Positions 5,265 to 12,333 of a stretch of DNA of 12,333 bases are shown here, piece by piece. The stretch comes from Gammaproteobacteria bacterium (GTDB lineage: Bacteria; Pseudomonadota; Gammaproteobacteria; HK1): assembly GCA_020444775.1 (NCBI GenBank), contig JAGRHX010000966.1, forward strand, positions 1-12,333, given 5' to 3'. The notes under the pieces were generated by a model. That model saw only the letters and a program-made list of their open reading frames with translations, was not told the DNA's origin and searched no databases. Made by a program: the position numbers and the translations under genes. Position 1 is the stretch's first letter. Each line of letters begins with the position of its first letter.

Positions 5265-6497
5265 ATGGCCAACAGCGTCCCAGGCGTACTCAACGGCATC
5301 ACGGTTGTCGATTTCACCCAGTACATCGCAGGTCCCGTCGCGACCCGCTTGATGGGCGAGATGGGCGCCGAGGTCATCAAGATCGAGCTGGCGCCAAACG
5401 GCGATCCGACCCGCGCCATGCCGGTGCTGCGCAACGGGCGCAGCGCTTATTTCATCCAGCAGAACGTCGGCAAGCAGAGCGTCTGCCTGGATCTGCGCAA
5501 ACCCGAGGGACTGGAGATCGCCAAGGCGCTGGTGGCCCGGGCCGATGTGCTGGTGCAGAACTTCTCGCCCGGCGTGATGCAACGCTTCGGTCTGGGCTGG
5601 GAGACGGTGCACGCAATCAATCCGAAGCTGGTGATGTGCTCGATCTCGGCATTCGGCCAGTCCGGGCCGCTCAGCGACCAGCCCGGCTTCGACTACATCG
5701 GGCAGGCCTACGCGGGCGTCACCAGCCTGATTGGCGAGCGTGGCGAGCCGCCGGCGCTGACCGGGGTCGCGGCTGGCGATGTGGGCGCCGGGCTGTCGGC
5801 GGTCGCCGCGATCAATGGCGCGCTGATCTGGGCACGCGGCCCCGACGGGCACGGCCAGCACATCGACGTGTCGCTGCTCGACTTCTACTTTCACACGCAT
5901 AGCCTGGCGGTGGAGCTGCACAGCGCCAGCGGCGGTGCGGTCGTTACCGACCGTGACGGCAGTCATCACGGCGTGATCGCACCGCTCGGGATCTTCCGTG
6001 CCCGTGAGGGCTTCTTGGTGATCATCCCGTTCCCATCGATGTGGCCACGTGTCTGCGAGGCCATCGGCCGTCCTGATCTGGAACACGACCCACGCTTTTG
6101 CGACAACGATAGTCGTATGCAGAACAAGGCGCTGCTGGTCGAGATCATCGAGCACTGGCTCGCCGAGCAACCCAGCGACGCGGCCGCCATCGAACGCCTG
6201 CAGGCCTGTAGGGTACCGTGCGCGCCGGTGTTGACGGTCCCCGAGGCGATCCACCACCCCCATCTGATCGAGCGCGGCACGGTCCGCACCGTGCATGACC
6301 CGCAGATCGGCACCTTTCAGATCCCCGGCATGGCCGTCAAGCTCTCCGCCCACCCGGAGCCCGTCGACCGGCCGGCGCCCTATCTGGGCGAGCACAACGC
6401 GAGCGTGCTCAGCCGGTTGATCGGCTACGACGCCGCGAGGATCGACGTGCTCAGTGACGCCGGCGTGCTGGTTGCGGAGCGCTTACCGGAACGCTGA
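5265..6497 (+). CDS. Family III (CaiB/BaiF-type) CoA-transferase
   Basis: A 410-aa cytoplasmic enzyme moving CoA between acyl-CoA and a carboxylic acid through aspartyl-CoA thioester intermediates. The N-terminus GITVVDFTQYIAGPVATRLM (11-30) followed by GAEVIKIE (34-41) is the family's nucleotide-binding-like start. NVGKQSVCLDLRKPEG (67-82), DVLVQNFSPGVM (94-105) and GFDYIGQAYAG (141-151) follow in the expected order. The catalytic aspartate is D172 in the G-D-x-G-x-G motif (171-176), and GQHIDVSLLD (197-206) is also conserved. Length is typical (about 380-430 aa). The ATG at 5265 has GAGGA 9 bases upstream. It stands alone: the gene before it is divergent and a strong hairpin follows its stop codon. 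The substrate acid is unknown; relatives act on carnitine, formate/oxalate, succinate/benzylsuccinate, bile acids and 2-methylacyl-CoA. Confidence 0.93.
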   Translation: MANSVPGVLNGITVVDFTQYIAGPVATRLMGEMGAEVIKIELAPNGDPTRAMPVLRNGRSAYFIQQNVGKQSVCLDLRKPEGLEIAKALVARADVLVQNFSPGVMQRFGLGWETVHAINPKLVMCSISAFGQSGPLSDQPGFDYIGQAYAGVTSLIGERGEPPALTGVAAGDVGAGLSAVAAINGALIWARGPDGHGQHIDVSLLDFYFHTHSLAVELHSASGGAVVTDRDGSHHGVIAPLGIFRAREGFLVIIPFPSMWPRVCEAIGRPDLEHDPRFCDNDSRMQNKALLVEIIEHWLAEQPSDAAAIERLQACRVPCAPVLTVPEAIHHPHLIERGTVRTVHDPQIGTFQIPGMAVKLSAHPEPVDRPAPYLGEHNASVLSRLIGYDAARIDVLSDAGVLVAERLPER

Positions 6498-6527
6498 TCG
6501 AGCGCGGCCCGCAGCCGACGCGCTCGA
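6498..6527 (+). terminator. Hairpin immediately after the CoA-transferase stop codon
   Basis: A perfect 9-bp stem, TCGAGCGCG (6498-6506) with CGCGCTCGA (6519-6527), and a 12-nt loop. It begins at the first base after the TGA. No U-tract follows (ACGCGCGGC). It separates the CoA-transferase from the MFS gene 105 bases on, suggesting separate transcripts or attenuation. Confidence 0.55.
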
Positions 6528-6631
6528 ACGCGCGGCATCGCGAAACACAGTCGTCGTGTCGGTCCATCCGGTCGCATGCCACGGCATCAGCGGCCGAAGG
6601 TTGTCGATGCGTGTTCGGGTAGGATGTTCCG

Positions 6632-7975
6632 ATGCCTGGAATTCCAGACGACCCTACCTACCGTCAGCTCTTCTGCGCACAGGTAATCACGCTGTTGGGC
6701 ACCGGGCTGTTGACAGTGGCCCTGGGCTTGCTCGCGTATGACCTCGCCGGTGAACGGGCGGGAACGGTGCTGGGCACGGCGCTGGCCATCAAGATGCTCG
6801 CCTACGTCGGACTGGCAACACTCGCCAACGCCATCGCCGAGCACGTGCCGCGCAAATCCGTCCTGGTCGGGGCGGACCTGGTGCGTGCCGTGGTCGCGCT
6901 ATGTATACCCCTGGTCGAGGCGATATGGCAGATCTATGTGCTGATATTCGTGCTACAGGCCGCGTCGGCCACCTTCACGCCGACCTTTCAGGCAACGATC
7001 CCGGATCTGCTGACGGACGAGCGTGACTACACCAAGGCGCTATCACTCTCGCGCCTGGCCTACGATCTGGAGAACCTGCTGAGTCCGACGCTCGCGGGCC
7101 TTCTGCTGCTCGTCATGAGCTACCACTGGCTGTTCGCGGGCACGGTGATGGGCTTTCTCGGCTCGGCTGCCCTCGTCTGGCTTGCAGCGCTACCGGTACG
7201 ACGCATCGCGCGCAAGACCAGGCCCTTCCGCGACCGACTGACACGCGGCGTACGCATCTATCTGGCCACGCCGCGACTTCGGGGGCTGCTAGCCCTCAAT
7301 CTGGCGGCGGCGGCGGTAGGCGCTTTCGTGATCGTCAACACCGTGGTCGTGGTGAAATGGGCCTATGCCGGATCCCAGACCGACGTCGCCACGGCCCTGG
7401 CCGCGTTCGGCGCCGGTTCGATGCTCGCGGCGCTCGCGCTTCCCCGAGTCCTGGAGAAGCTTTCCGATCGCCAGGTCATGGCGCTCTCGGCAGGACTGCT
7501 CGCGAGCTACACGATGGGATATGCACTCTGGTGGTTGACGGACGGATTGCCAGCCTGGCCCCTGTTCATTGCCGCCTGGGGCCTGATCGGGGTGCTGTAT
7601 TCGGCGATCCTCACCCCCGCGGGCCGACTGCTTCGGCGTTCGTCACACGAGGACGATCGATCGGCCGTCTTCGCCGCGCAGTTTGCGCTCAGTCATGCCT
7701 GTTGGCTGTTCACCTACCCACTGGCAGGCTGGCTCGCGACACTGCTCGGGCTGCCCTTGACGCTGCTGCTGCTCGGCCTCGGCGCGCTGGTGGGCACCGG
7801 AATGGCCGTAATGATCTGGCCATCCGGCGACCCGCGGATCATGGTGCACGATCATCCGGACCTGCCCCTCGATCACCCGCATCTGCGCGCGCACGAGCGC
7901 CTCGACCACCGTCATCGCCATGAGCATGTGCTCATCATCGATGACGAGCATCAGCGCTGGCCGACCCGGGGATAA
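6632..7975 (+). CDS. MFS transporter with histidine-rich cytoplasmic tail (possible metal exporter)
   Basis: A 447-aa major facilitator superfamily protein with about 12 hydrophobic segments between residues 16 and 396. The first cytoplasmic loop has A-E-H-V-P-R-K (69-75) where family motif A (D-R-x-G-R-K) is expected. Overall character is that of the MFS_3/EntS-like exporter group. Residues 397-447 form a hydrophilic tail with 10 histidines (406, 408, 415, 417, 421, 426, 428, 430, 432, 440) and as many Asp/Glu, including HRHRHEH (426-432), and ending IIDDEHQRWP. NreB-type nickel-resistance MFS exporters also carry His-rich C-termini, so metal binding or a transition-metal substrate is a reasonable inference, not shown. 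AGGA at 6621-6624 lies 7 bases before the ATG; the earlier ATG at 6624 is out of frame. Export of a drug or siderophore is the alternative. Confidence 0.85.
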   Translation: MPGIPDDPTYRQLFCAQVITLLGTGLLTVALGLLAYDLAGERAGTVLGTALAIKMLAYVGLATLANAIAEHVPRKSVLVGADLVRAVVALCIPLVEAIWQIYVLIFVLQAASATFTPTFQATIPDLLTDERDYTKALSLSRLAYDLENLLSPTLAGLLLLVMSYHWLFAGTVMGFLGSAALVWLAALPVRRIARKTRPFRDRLTRGVRIYLATPRLRGLLALNLAAAAVGAFVIVNTVVVVKWAYAGSQTDVATALAAFGAGSMLAALALPRVLEKLSDRQVMALSAGLLASYTMGYALWWLTDGLPAWPLFIAAWGLIGVLYSAILTPAGRLLRRSSHEDDRSAVFAAQFALSHACWLFTYPLAGWLATLLGLPLTLLLLGLGALVGTGMAVMIWPSGDPRIMVHDHPDLPLDHPHLRAHERLDHRHRHEHVLIIDDEHQRWPTRG

Positions 7976-8030
7976 CCAAAGAGCCCGTCAAAGGGTGAAG
8001 GCGCCTCGCGGGCGGCTACGCGCTCCCCGC

Positions 8031-9278
8031 TCAGCTCCTATAGCCGGCGTTGATGTCGATGTAGCCATGGGTCAGATCGCAGGTCCAGATGGTGGCCTGG
8101 CCCTGCCCCACGCCGACATCACAGCGCAGGCTGACCTCGTCCTGCTTCAGGTGCTCGGTGGCGCGTGCCTCGGAATACTGTTCGCACAGGATGCCGTTGG
8201 CCGCGCACTGCTCGTCGCCGATCCAGATGGAGAGCCGGTCGCGGTCGGCCTTCTCACCGGCCTTGCCGATGGCCATCACCAGCCGTCCCCAGTTGGCGTC
8301 GGAGGCCGCGAGCGCGGTCTTCACCAGCGGTGAGTTGCCGATCGCCAGCGCGATACGCCGCGCGGCGTCATCGGACTCCGCGCCGCTGACAGTGACGGTG
8401 ACGAACTTGGTGGCGCCCTCGCCGTCGCGAACGATCTGATGGGCGAGATCGAGCATGACCGCGTCCAACGCGCTCTTGAAGTCGCTCAGTCGCGGATCGC
8501 CAGCGTCGTCGACCGGTGTGCTCAAGGCCCGGGCACCGGTGGCGAACAACAGCACGGTGTCGCTGGTCGAGGTGTCGGAGTCGACGGTGATGCTGTTGAA
8601 GCTCTTCACCACCGAGTCGGCGAGCAGGGCCTGCAGCACGGACTGCGGCAGATCCGCATCGGTGAAGGCAAAGCCGAGCATGGTCGCCATGTCCGGGGCG
8701 ATCATTCCGCTACCCTTGGCGATGCCGTTGATGCGGACCTCTACACCATCGATGCGGGCGGTGGCGGTGGCACCCTTTGCAAAGGTATCGGTGGTGCGTA
8801 TCGCGTCCGCCGCCGCGCGCCAGTTGGAGCTGCGGCTGTCGACCAGCGCTTTGGCGAGCTTTGGCAGCGCCGCCTCCAGCGCGGCGGTGGGCAGGGTCTC
8901 ACCGATGACACCGGTAGAGGCCAGGAACACGGACTCGGTGGGAACACCGAGACTCTCGCCGATGACCCGCGCGGTCAGCTCGGCGGCCGTGTCACCGGCA
9001 CGACCGGTGAAGGCATTGGCGTTGCCGGCGTTACAGACCACCGCACGCGCAAGTCCACCGGGCAGGATCTTCCTACACCAGTCCACCGGCGCCGAGGGAC
9101 ACAGTGACCGCGTGAACACTCCAGCCACCCGGGACCCTGCCGCCAGCTCGGCGAGCATCAGATCGGCGCGCTTCTTGTAGCGGATACCGGCCTCGAAGGT
9201 CGCGAGACGGACGCCGTCTATGGGCGGCATGTCCGGGAACGCGGCCGGCGCCAGCGGTGATACGGGGAGCTTGCTCAT
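8031..9278 (-). CDS. argJ: Bifunctional glutamate N-acetyltransferase / amino-acid acetyltransferase
   Basis: A 415-aa enzyme of arginine biosynthesis. It transfers acetyl from N-acetylornithine to glutamate, and in bifunctional forms also uses acetyl-CoA. Family marks in order: AVVCNAGNANAFTG (79-92), the oxyanion-hole segment FLASTGVIGE (118-127), and GIAKGSGMIAPDMATMLGF (185-203). The proenzyme cleaves itself there between A198 and T199, making T199 the N-terminal nucleophile of the beta chain. The C-terminus ATIWTCDLTHGYIDINAGYR is the standard ArgJ end. The frame stays open to 9386, but the ATG at 9278 starts the family-like sequence and has an AAGAAG a few bases upstream. It follows the esterase gene by 61 bases on the same strand, probably co-transcribed. 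No other arg gene is in the window. Confidence 0.96.
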   Translation of the reverse strand: MSKLPVSPLAPAAFPDMPPIDGVRLATFEAGIRYKKRADLMLAELAAGSRVAGVFTRSLCPSAPVDWCRKILPGGLARAVVCNAGNANAFTGRAGDTAAELTARVIGESLGVPTESVFLASTGVIGETLPTAALEAALPKLAKALVDSRSSNWRAAADAIRTTDTFAKGATATARIDGVEVRINGIAKGSGMIAPDMATMLGFAFTDADLPQSVLQALLADSVVKSFNSITVDSDTSTSDTVLLFATGARALSTPVDDAGDPRLSDFKSALDAVMLDLAHQIVRDGEGATKFVTVTVSGAESDDAARRIALAIGNSPLVKTALAASDANWGRLVMAIGKAGEKADRDRLSIWIGDEQCAANGILCEQYSEARATEHLKQDEVSLRCDVGVGQGQATIWTCDLTHGYIDINAGYRS

Positions 9279-9339
9279 ATGCTTCTTACTCGATACGGCC
9301 AGTTGCTGGGCGTTTAGACGGATGACACCGTCGATCTGT

Positions 9340-10227
9340 TCAGTAGTGTCTGTCGCAGAATTGGGCAATGTGCTCGATGGCCTCACGCGCCTCGGGGAGC
9401 AGATGCGGATGCATCTGCCAGCCGTGGATCATCTCCGGCCATTCCTCGAGGGTCACGTCCACACCCGCGGTCTCGGCGCGACGGGCGAACTCCACGCTGT
9501 CATCGAGCAGCGTCTCGGCGCTGCCTACCTGTAAGAGCAGCGGCGGTAGTCCACCGAGCTCACCATAGAGCGGCGAAGCCAGTGGGTCACGCGGATCCGC
9601 CGACCCCAGGTACTTCTCCGCCGCGCGGTCCAGATAAGGCTTGCTGATCGACGGATCCTCGTCGGCCTTGCCGACGAAGCTGGCGCCGGTCTGCAGCAGG
9701 TCCGCCCAGGCGCTCATCGGCACCGCGGCGGCAGGCATCGGATCGCCCATCGCCTTCAGCTTGAGCAGCAGAGCGAGTGTCAGACCACCACCCGCGGACA
9801 CCCCACCGACGACGATTCGTTTCGCATCGACGCCTTTGGAAAGCAGCCAGCCATAGGCGGTATAGGTGTCGTCGATGGCCGCGGGGAACGGATGCTCGGG
9901 CGCCAGACGGTAGTCGATGGTCAGCACCCGCGCCCGGCAACAGCGGGCGATCCAGGCGCAAATGGAGCGACTGATATCGGCCGAGCCGCGGTAGTAACCA
10001 CCGCCATGGATGAACAGGAAGACCCGATCCTCGAGTGACTCCGGCGCGCTGATCCACTGCGCCGGCACGCCATTGGCATCGACTGGCTCGCAACGCGTGC
10101 CCGGCGGCAGCTCGACGCCCACCGCGGCGGCCTCGCTCTCGGCACGCAGCGCTTCGACGCTCTTGTCGGGCGTGTAGGGGTTGGCACGCTTGGCGGCGAT
10201 CATCGCCTGTAGCTCTGGACTGGCCAC
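9340..10227 (-). CDS. Alpha/beta hydrolase, hormone-sensitive-lipase family esterase (GTG start)
   Basis: A 295-aa cytoplasmic carboxylesterase-like enzyme (PF07859 type). The oxyanion-hole motif HGGG is at 74-77 in FIHGGGYYRG. Y-R-L-A-P-E-H-P-F-P-A (106-116) is an HSL hallmark. The nucleophile is S144 in GVSAGGGL (142-149) and the catalytic histidine H268 in MIHGW (266-270). The acid residue is less obvious: around 235-243 (GSAETLLDD) alignment by eye would place E238 or D242/D243. The start is GTG at 10227, supported by AGGAG 8 bases upstream and the absence of a better start; the internal ATG at codon 9 has no such site. Members hydrolyse short-chain acyl esters; the natural substrate is unknown. 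It lies between the methyltransferase and argJ on the same strand. Confidence 0.9.
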   Translation of the reverse strand: MASPELQAMIAAKRANPYTPDKSVEALRAESEAAAVGVELPPGTRCEPVDANGVPAQWISAPESLEDRVFLFIHGGGYYRGSADISRSICAWIARCCRARVLTIDYRLAPEHPFPAAIDDTYTAYGWLLSKGVDAKRIVVGGVSAGGGLTLALLLKLKAMGDPMPAAAVPMSAWADLLQTGASFVGKADEDPSISKPYLDRAAEKYLGSADPRDPLASPLYGELGGLPPLLLQVGSAETLLDDSVEFARRAETAGVDVTLEEWPEMIHGWQMHPHLLPEAREAIEHIAQFCDRHY

Positions 10228-10336
10228 GTTCGAGGCTCCTGGGTGTTTGGGTCTGACGGCTCGGAAGCGACCGCTCCGATCGCGACCCCGATGCCTGGCA
10301 CGTGATTGTTCGATCAGCCGTCCGCGTTGGCAAGAT

Positions 10337-10353
10337 TCGCCCGGCCGGGGCGA
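10337..10353 (-). terminator. Hairpin downstream of the methyltransferase gene
   Basis: A perfect 6-bp stem, TCGCCC with GGGCGA, and a 5-nt loop, 30 bases past the methyltransferase stop in its direction of transcription. It is followed by ATCTTGCC, which is only slightly U-rich. It may end or weaken transcription ahead of the esterase gene. Confidence 0.4.
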
Positions 10354-10383
10354 CCGTTTCTGGCGTCGGCGTCGACAGGTCTG

Positions 10384-11154
10384 TCAGCGATCGGCCAGCC
10401 AGATCGTCCAGCGGTCGCGCTCGGTGAGCACCTGTCCGACTCCACGCTCGCGAAGCCTGTGGGCATAAGCGGCCAGCTGCGCATCGTCGAGCTCGAACAA
10501 GATGCTCTTGCCCTTGCGCGACAGGATCTCGGCGGCCAGCTCTTCGATATCGGCGTAACGCCTGCGGGTCTCGGCCAGATGCAGGACCTGCACGCGGCCG
10601 AAACCGGCCTCGCCCAGCAGCCGCGTGTAGTCTTCGGTCGTGGGACGGCGAGCACGCTCGAACTCGAGCAGCCCTGGGAACAGCTCGAACAGCGTCGCGC
10701 GGATCCAGAAGTCCGGATCGTCGGCCGTCACGTCCTCATAGCTGCGGTCCTGCACACAGAGCCGGCCGTCACCGCGCAGCAGACGATGCGCCTCGCGAGC
10801 GTTCGCCGACTGCTGCCCGCGGCTCAGATGATGGATCAGGGCGCGCTCGAAGACGATGTCCGCGCAGGCGTCGGCCAGCCCGGTGTCGACCGCGCTGCCC
10901 CGGCAGAACCGCACCCCGCTCAACCCCGCGACCGACGCCGAGGCCTCGCCCAGGTACTGCTCACTCTGGTCCACGCCGACCACCGAGGCCGCGCCCAGCT
11001 CGGCAAAGCCGCGGCTGTAGATACCACCGCCGCAGCCGATGTCGACCACCGCGCGACCGGCTGGCGCAAGGTGCAGCGTGCACCATTGCAGCCAGCTCGG
11101 GTCGGCCCGACGGTCGCTATAGATGCGCTGGCTGCGCGTGCTGGCAAAATCCAT
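10384..11154 (-). CDS. Class I SAM-dependent methyltransferase
   Basis: A 256-aa protein with a Methyltransf_11-like Rossmann core. Motif I is VVDIGCGGGIYSRGF (36-50). The acidic residue that binds the ribose hydroxyls is D62 in VVGVDQSE (58-65). Motif post-II lies at about 81-90 (FCRGSAVD), and DIVFERALIHHL (99-110) fits motif IV. The C-terminal 120 residues, including DPDFWIRATLFELFPG (146-161), are a less conserved substrate-recognition part, and I cannot name the methyl acceptor. The ATG at 11154 has an excellent GAGGAGGG site about 6 bases upstream, the strongest in the cluster, suggesting high translation or an independently initiated gene. It follows the aminotransferase by 102 bases, with a small hairpin between. 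Confidence 0.88.
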   Translation of the reverse strand: MDFASTRSQRIYSDRRADPSWLQWCTLHLAPAGRAVVDIGCGGGIYSRGFAELGAASVVGVDQSEQYLGEASASVAGLSGVRFCRGSAVDTGLADACADIVFERALIHHLSRGQQSANAREAHRLLRGDGRLCVQDRSYEDVTADDPDFWIRATLFELFPGLLEFERARRPTTEDYTRLLGEAGFGRVQVLHLAETRRRYADIEELAAEILSRKGKSILFELDDAQLAAYAHRLRERGVGQVLTERDRWTIWLADR

Positions 11155-11212
11155 CGGACACCCTCCTCACAAGCGCCGGCCGCGTCTGGCAGGCTCACAG
11201 GTCTGGAAACAT

Positions 11213-11241
11213 GCCCGTTGCCGCCGCGGCAGACCGTGGGC
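11213..11241 (-). terminator. Small GC-rich hairpin between aminotransferase and methyltransferase genes
   Basis: The core is TGCCG, CCG, CGGCA (11219-11231), with an outer GCCC (11213-11216) that can pair with GGGC (11238-11241) across unpaired bases. It starts about 16 bases past the aminotransferase stop. There is no U-tract, and the short stem in a very GC-rich context makes this weak. Confidence 0.25.
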
Positions 11242-11256
11242 TTGTTTGGCCAACGC

Positions 11257-12240
11257 TCAGTAGGGAACCTCGGTGAGCACACCCTCGCCGCTGCGCATGT
11301 CCTCCTCGAGTAGCGCGCGCAGCGCCGCCGTCACCTTGCCCGGCTTGCCGTTGCCGATCTTCTCACCGTCCCACTCGACGATGGGTGCAACCGCGATCGA
11401 GCTGCCAATGAGCATCATCTCGGCACAGGCCTTGGCCTCGGCGACCGGCAGGTCACCGACCTTGATGGCCTTGATGGTGCCATTGTCGACCAGCTTCTCG
11501 GCAAGCCCGAGCAGCCGCTTCACGGTGCAGCCGGTGAGGATGTGATCGAACTCGGGATGCCGCAGCACGCCCTCGTGATTGACGAAGGCGCAGTTCATGT
11601 TCGAGCCCTCGCCGACGTTGCCGTTGGGGTCGATGAACACGCCGTTGTCCAGACCGTGCTGCCTGGCTTCCATCTCCATCAACACGTTCGGCAGATAGTT
11701 GGTGCTCTTGGTCACCGCGTACAGCTGGGGCTTGATGGGATAGGTGGTGGTCATCACCTTGAGCCCTTCGGTGTAGAAGCGCTCCGGATAGGACAGGCCA
11801 CCAAAGATCATGACGAAGAAACCCGGCTCGGAACCCGGCGCCGGACTAAGCCCCAGGTTGCCGGTGCCGGAGCTCAACCAGTAGCGGATCGAGCCGTCAC
11901 GCAAGCCGGACACCGCGGTGGTCTGGATGATCATGTCGCGCATCTGCTCGCGGCTGCCCCAGGGCTTCAGTCTGGAGTTGTCGGCCGAGCGCATGAAGCG
12001 GTCCAGATGGCTCTCCAGGTCATAGATTCGGCCATTTACGATGGCGGCGGTGTCGAAGATGCCGTGGCCTCGATGCACCATGTGGTCATCGAAGGGGATC
12101 AACATCAGCGCCGGATCGGTGACCACACCACCGAGCTGGCTTGAGAAGAACGCGTTGAAGCCGACCTTCTGACGCTCGCGGTGAGCCTTCAGACCACGCA
12201 GCACGTCGTCTGCGCCGAGCACGGGGGGTCTTGTGGACAT
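11257..12240 (-). CDS. Class IV PLP-dependent aminotransferase (branched-chain / D-amino-acid type)
   Basis: A 327-aa fold-type IV aminotransferase. PFDDHMVHRGHGIFDTAAI (49-67) is the usual N-terminal landmark, with R57 near the active site. SHLDRFMRSA (77-86) and RYWLSSGTG (119-127) follow. The PLP lysine is K178 in AVTKSTNYLPNVL (175-187), and NVGEGSNMNCAFV (208-220) has the conserved E211 that contacts the pyridine nitrogen, then the S-x-x-N loop. The family includes branched-chain aminotransferase, D-amino-acid aminotransferase and aminodeoxychorismate lyase. The intact R-Y-W segment and overall pattern suggest a transaminase, but substrate and stereochemistry cannot be told from sequence. 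The ATG at 12240 has GGGAG about 6 bases upstream; the frame continues to 12312 but that stretch is not family-like. It is the first visible gene of the leftward run. Confidence 0.9.
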   Translation of the reverse strand: MSTRPPVLGADDVLRGLKAHRERQKVGFNAFFSSQLGGVVTDPALMLIPFDDHMVHRGHGIFDTAAIVNGRIYDLESHLDRFMRSADNSRLKPWGSREQMRDMIIQTTAVSGLRDGSIRYWLSSGTGNLGLSPAPGSEPGFFVMIFGGLSYPERFYTEGLKVMTTTYPIKPQLYAVTKSTNYLPNVLMEMEARQHGLDNGVFIDPNGNVGEGSNMNCAFVNHEGVLRHPEFDHILTGCTVKRLLGLAEKLVDNGTIKAIKVGDLPVAEAKACAEMMLIGSSIAVAPIVEWDGEKIGNGKPGKVTAALRALLEEDMRSGEGVLTEVPY

Positions 12241-12333
12241 GGGGCACTCCCGAAACGAATCACTGACAAACAGGTGACGGCCAGGCTGACATCGGGCGGG
12301 CGGCAGCCGCATGCCATGGCCGAGCGGCTCAGT
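12241..12333. other. Upstream region of the aminotransferase gene, to window edge
   Basis: These 93 bases hold the GGGAG ribosome binding site at about 12247-12251. I find no convincing -35/-10 pair and no gene start or end that can be supported. The cluster's promoter is either here in a form I do not recognise or beyond the window. Confidence 0.4.

Noticed and set aside
5100..6395. A 431-codon minus-strand ORF opposite the CoA-transferase
   Set aside because: The opposite strand encodes an intact family III CoA-transferase with its catalytic motif. The antisense frame is open because of GC bias and shows no domain.
7976..8030. A possible terminator hairpin between the convergent MFS and argJ genes (CGCC/GGCG around 8002-8014)
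   Set aside because: The stem is only 4 bp in a very GC-rich stretch, with no U-tract, so it is not distinguishable from chance.
9279..9386. An N-terminal extension of ArgJ to 9386
   Set aside because: It would overlap the end of the esterase gene, and the 36 added residues are not like ArgJ. The start at 9278 gives the usual family length.
1..12333. A search by eye for CRISPR arrays, IS ends, integrase/transposase, toxin-antitoxin or phage-defence genes
   Set aside because: No regularly spaced repeats, no terminal inverted repeats with target duplications and no domain of these types were seen. All intact genes are ordinary metabolic, sensory, envelope or transport types.

Overview
The window is GC-rich bacterial chromosome, densely coding, with Shine-Dalgarno-type ribosome binding sites in front of nearly every gene. 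An ACR3-type arsenite permease, a soluble globin-coupled chemotaxis transducer, an exported SYLF-domain protein, a probable PEP-CTERM/VPLPA-type surface protein and ArgJ together suggest a free-living, probably motile proteobacterium. Gamma- or betaproteobacteria are my guess, but no rRNA or other phylogenetic marker is present. I see no insertion sequence, phage gene, CRISPR array, tRNA or rRNA.

Layout. Positions 1-174 (minus): the N-terminal end of an ACR3 arsenite efflux permease, cut by the window edge. 362-1564 (minus): a haem-globin/MCP fusion (HemAT-like oxygen sensor) with a sigma-28 (FliA)-like promoter at 1644-1670. 1957-3033 (plus): a divergent Ldh2-family NAD(P)-dependent oxidoreductase, with a CCAGA tandem repeat running into its ribosome binding site. 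3151-3843 (plus): an exported SYLF protein, with a perfect 14-bp tandem duplication before its ribosome binding site. 3935-4951 (minus): an exported protein ending in a VPLPA-like sorting tail; it converges on the SYLF gene across a strong hairpin. 5265-6497 (plus): a family III CoA-transferase, divergent from the previous gene across a 313-base gap that holds a 15-nt palindrome. 6632-7975 (plus): an MFS exporter with a histidine-rich C-terminal tail.

8031-12240 (minus) is a co-directional run, in order of transcription: class IV PLP aminotransferase, SAM methyltransferase, HSL-type esterase with a GTG start, and argJ. Gaps are 102, 156 and 61 bases. Hairpins in the first two gaps leave it open whether this is one operon; only esterase-argJ looks tightly linked.

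The genes do not form one recognisable pathway. The left edge combines arsenic efflux and gas/redox sensing. The middle is cell envelope and acyl-CoA metabolism. The right half is transport plus amino-acid and small-molecule metabolism. I found no convincing new multi-gene defence or mobile system. The more unusual signals are local: the FliA-like promoter before the globin sensor, the two tandem repeats touching ribosome binding sites, the Ldh2 enzyme missing a family motif, the sorting-tail protein, and the metal-binding-type tail on the MFS exporter.
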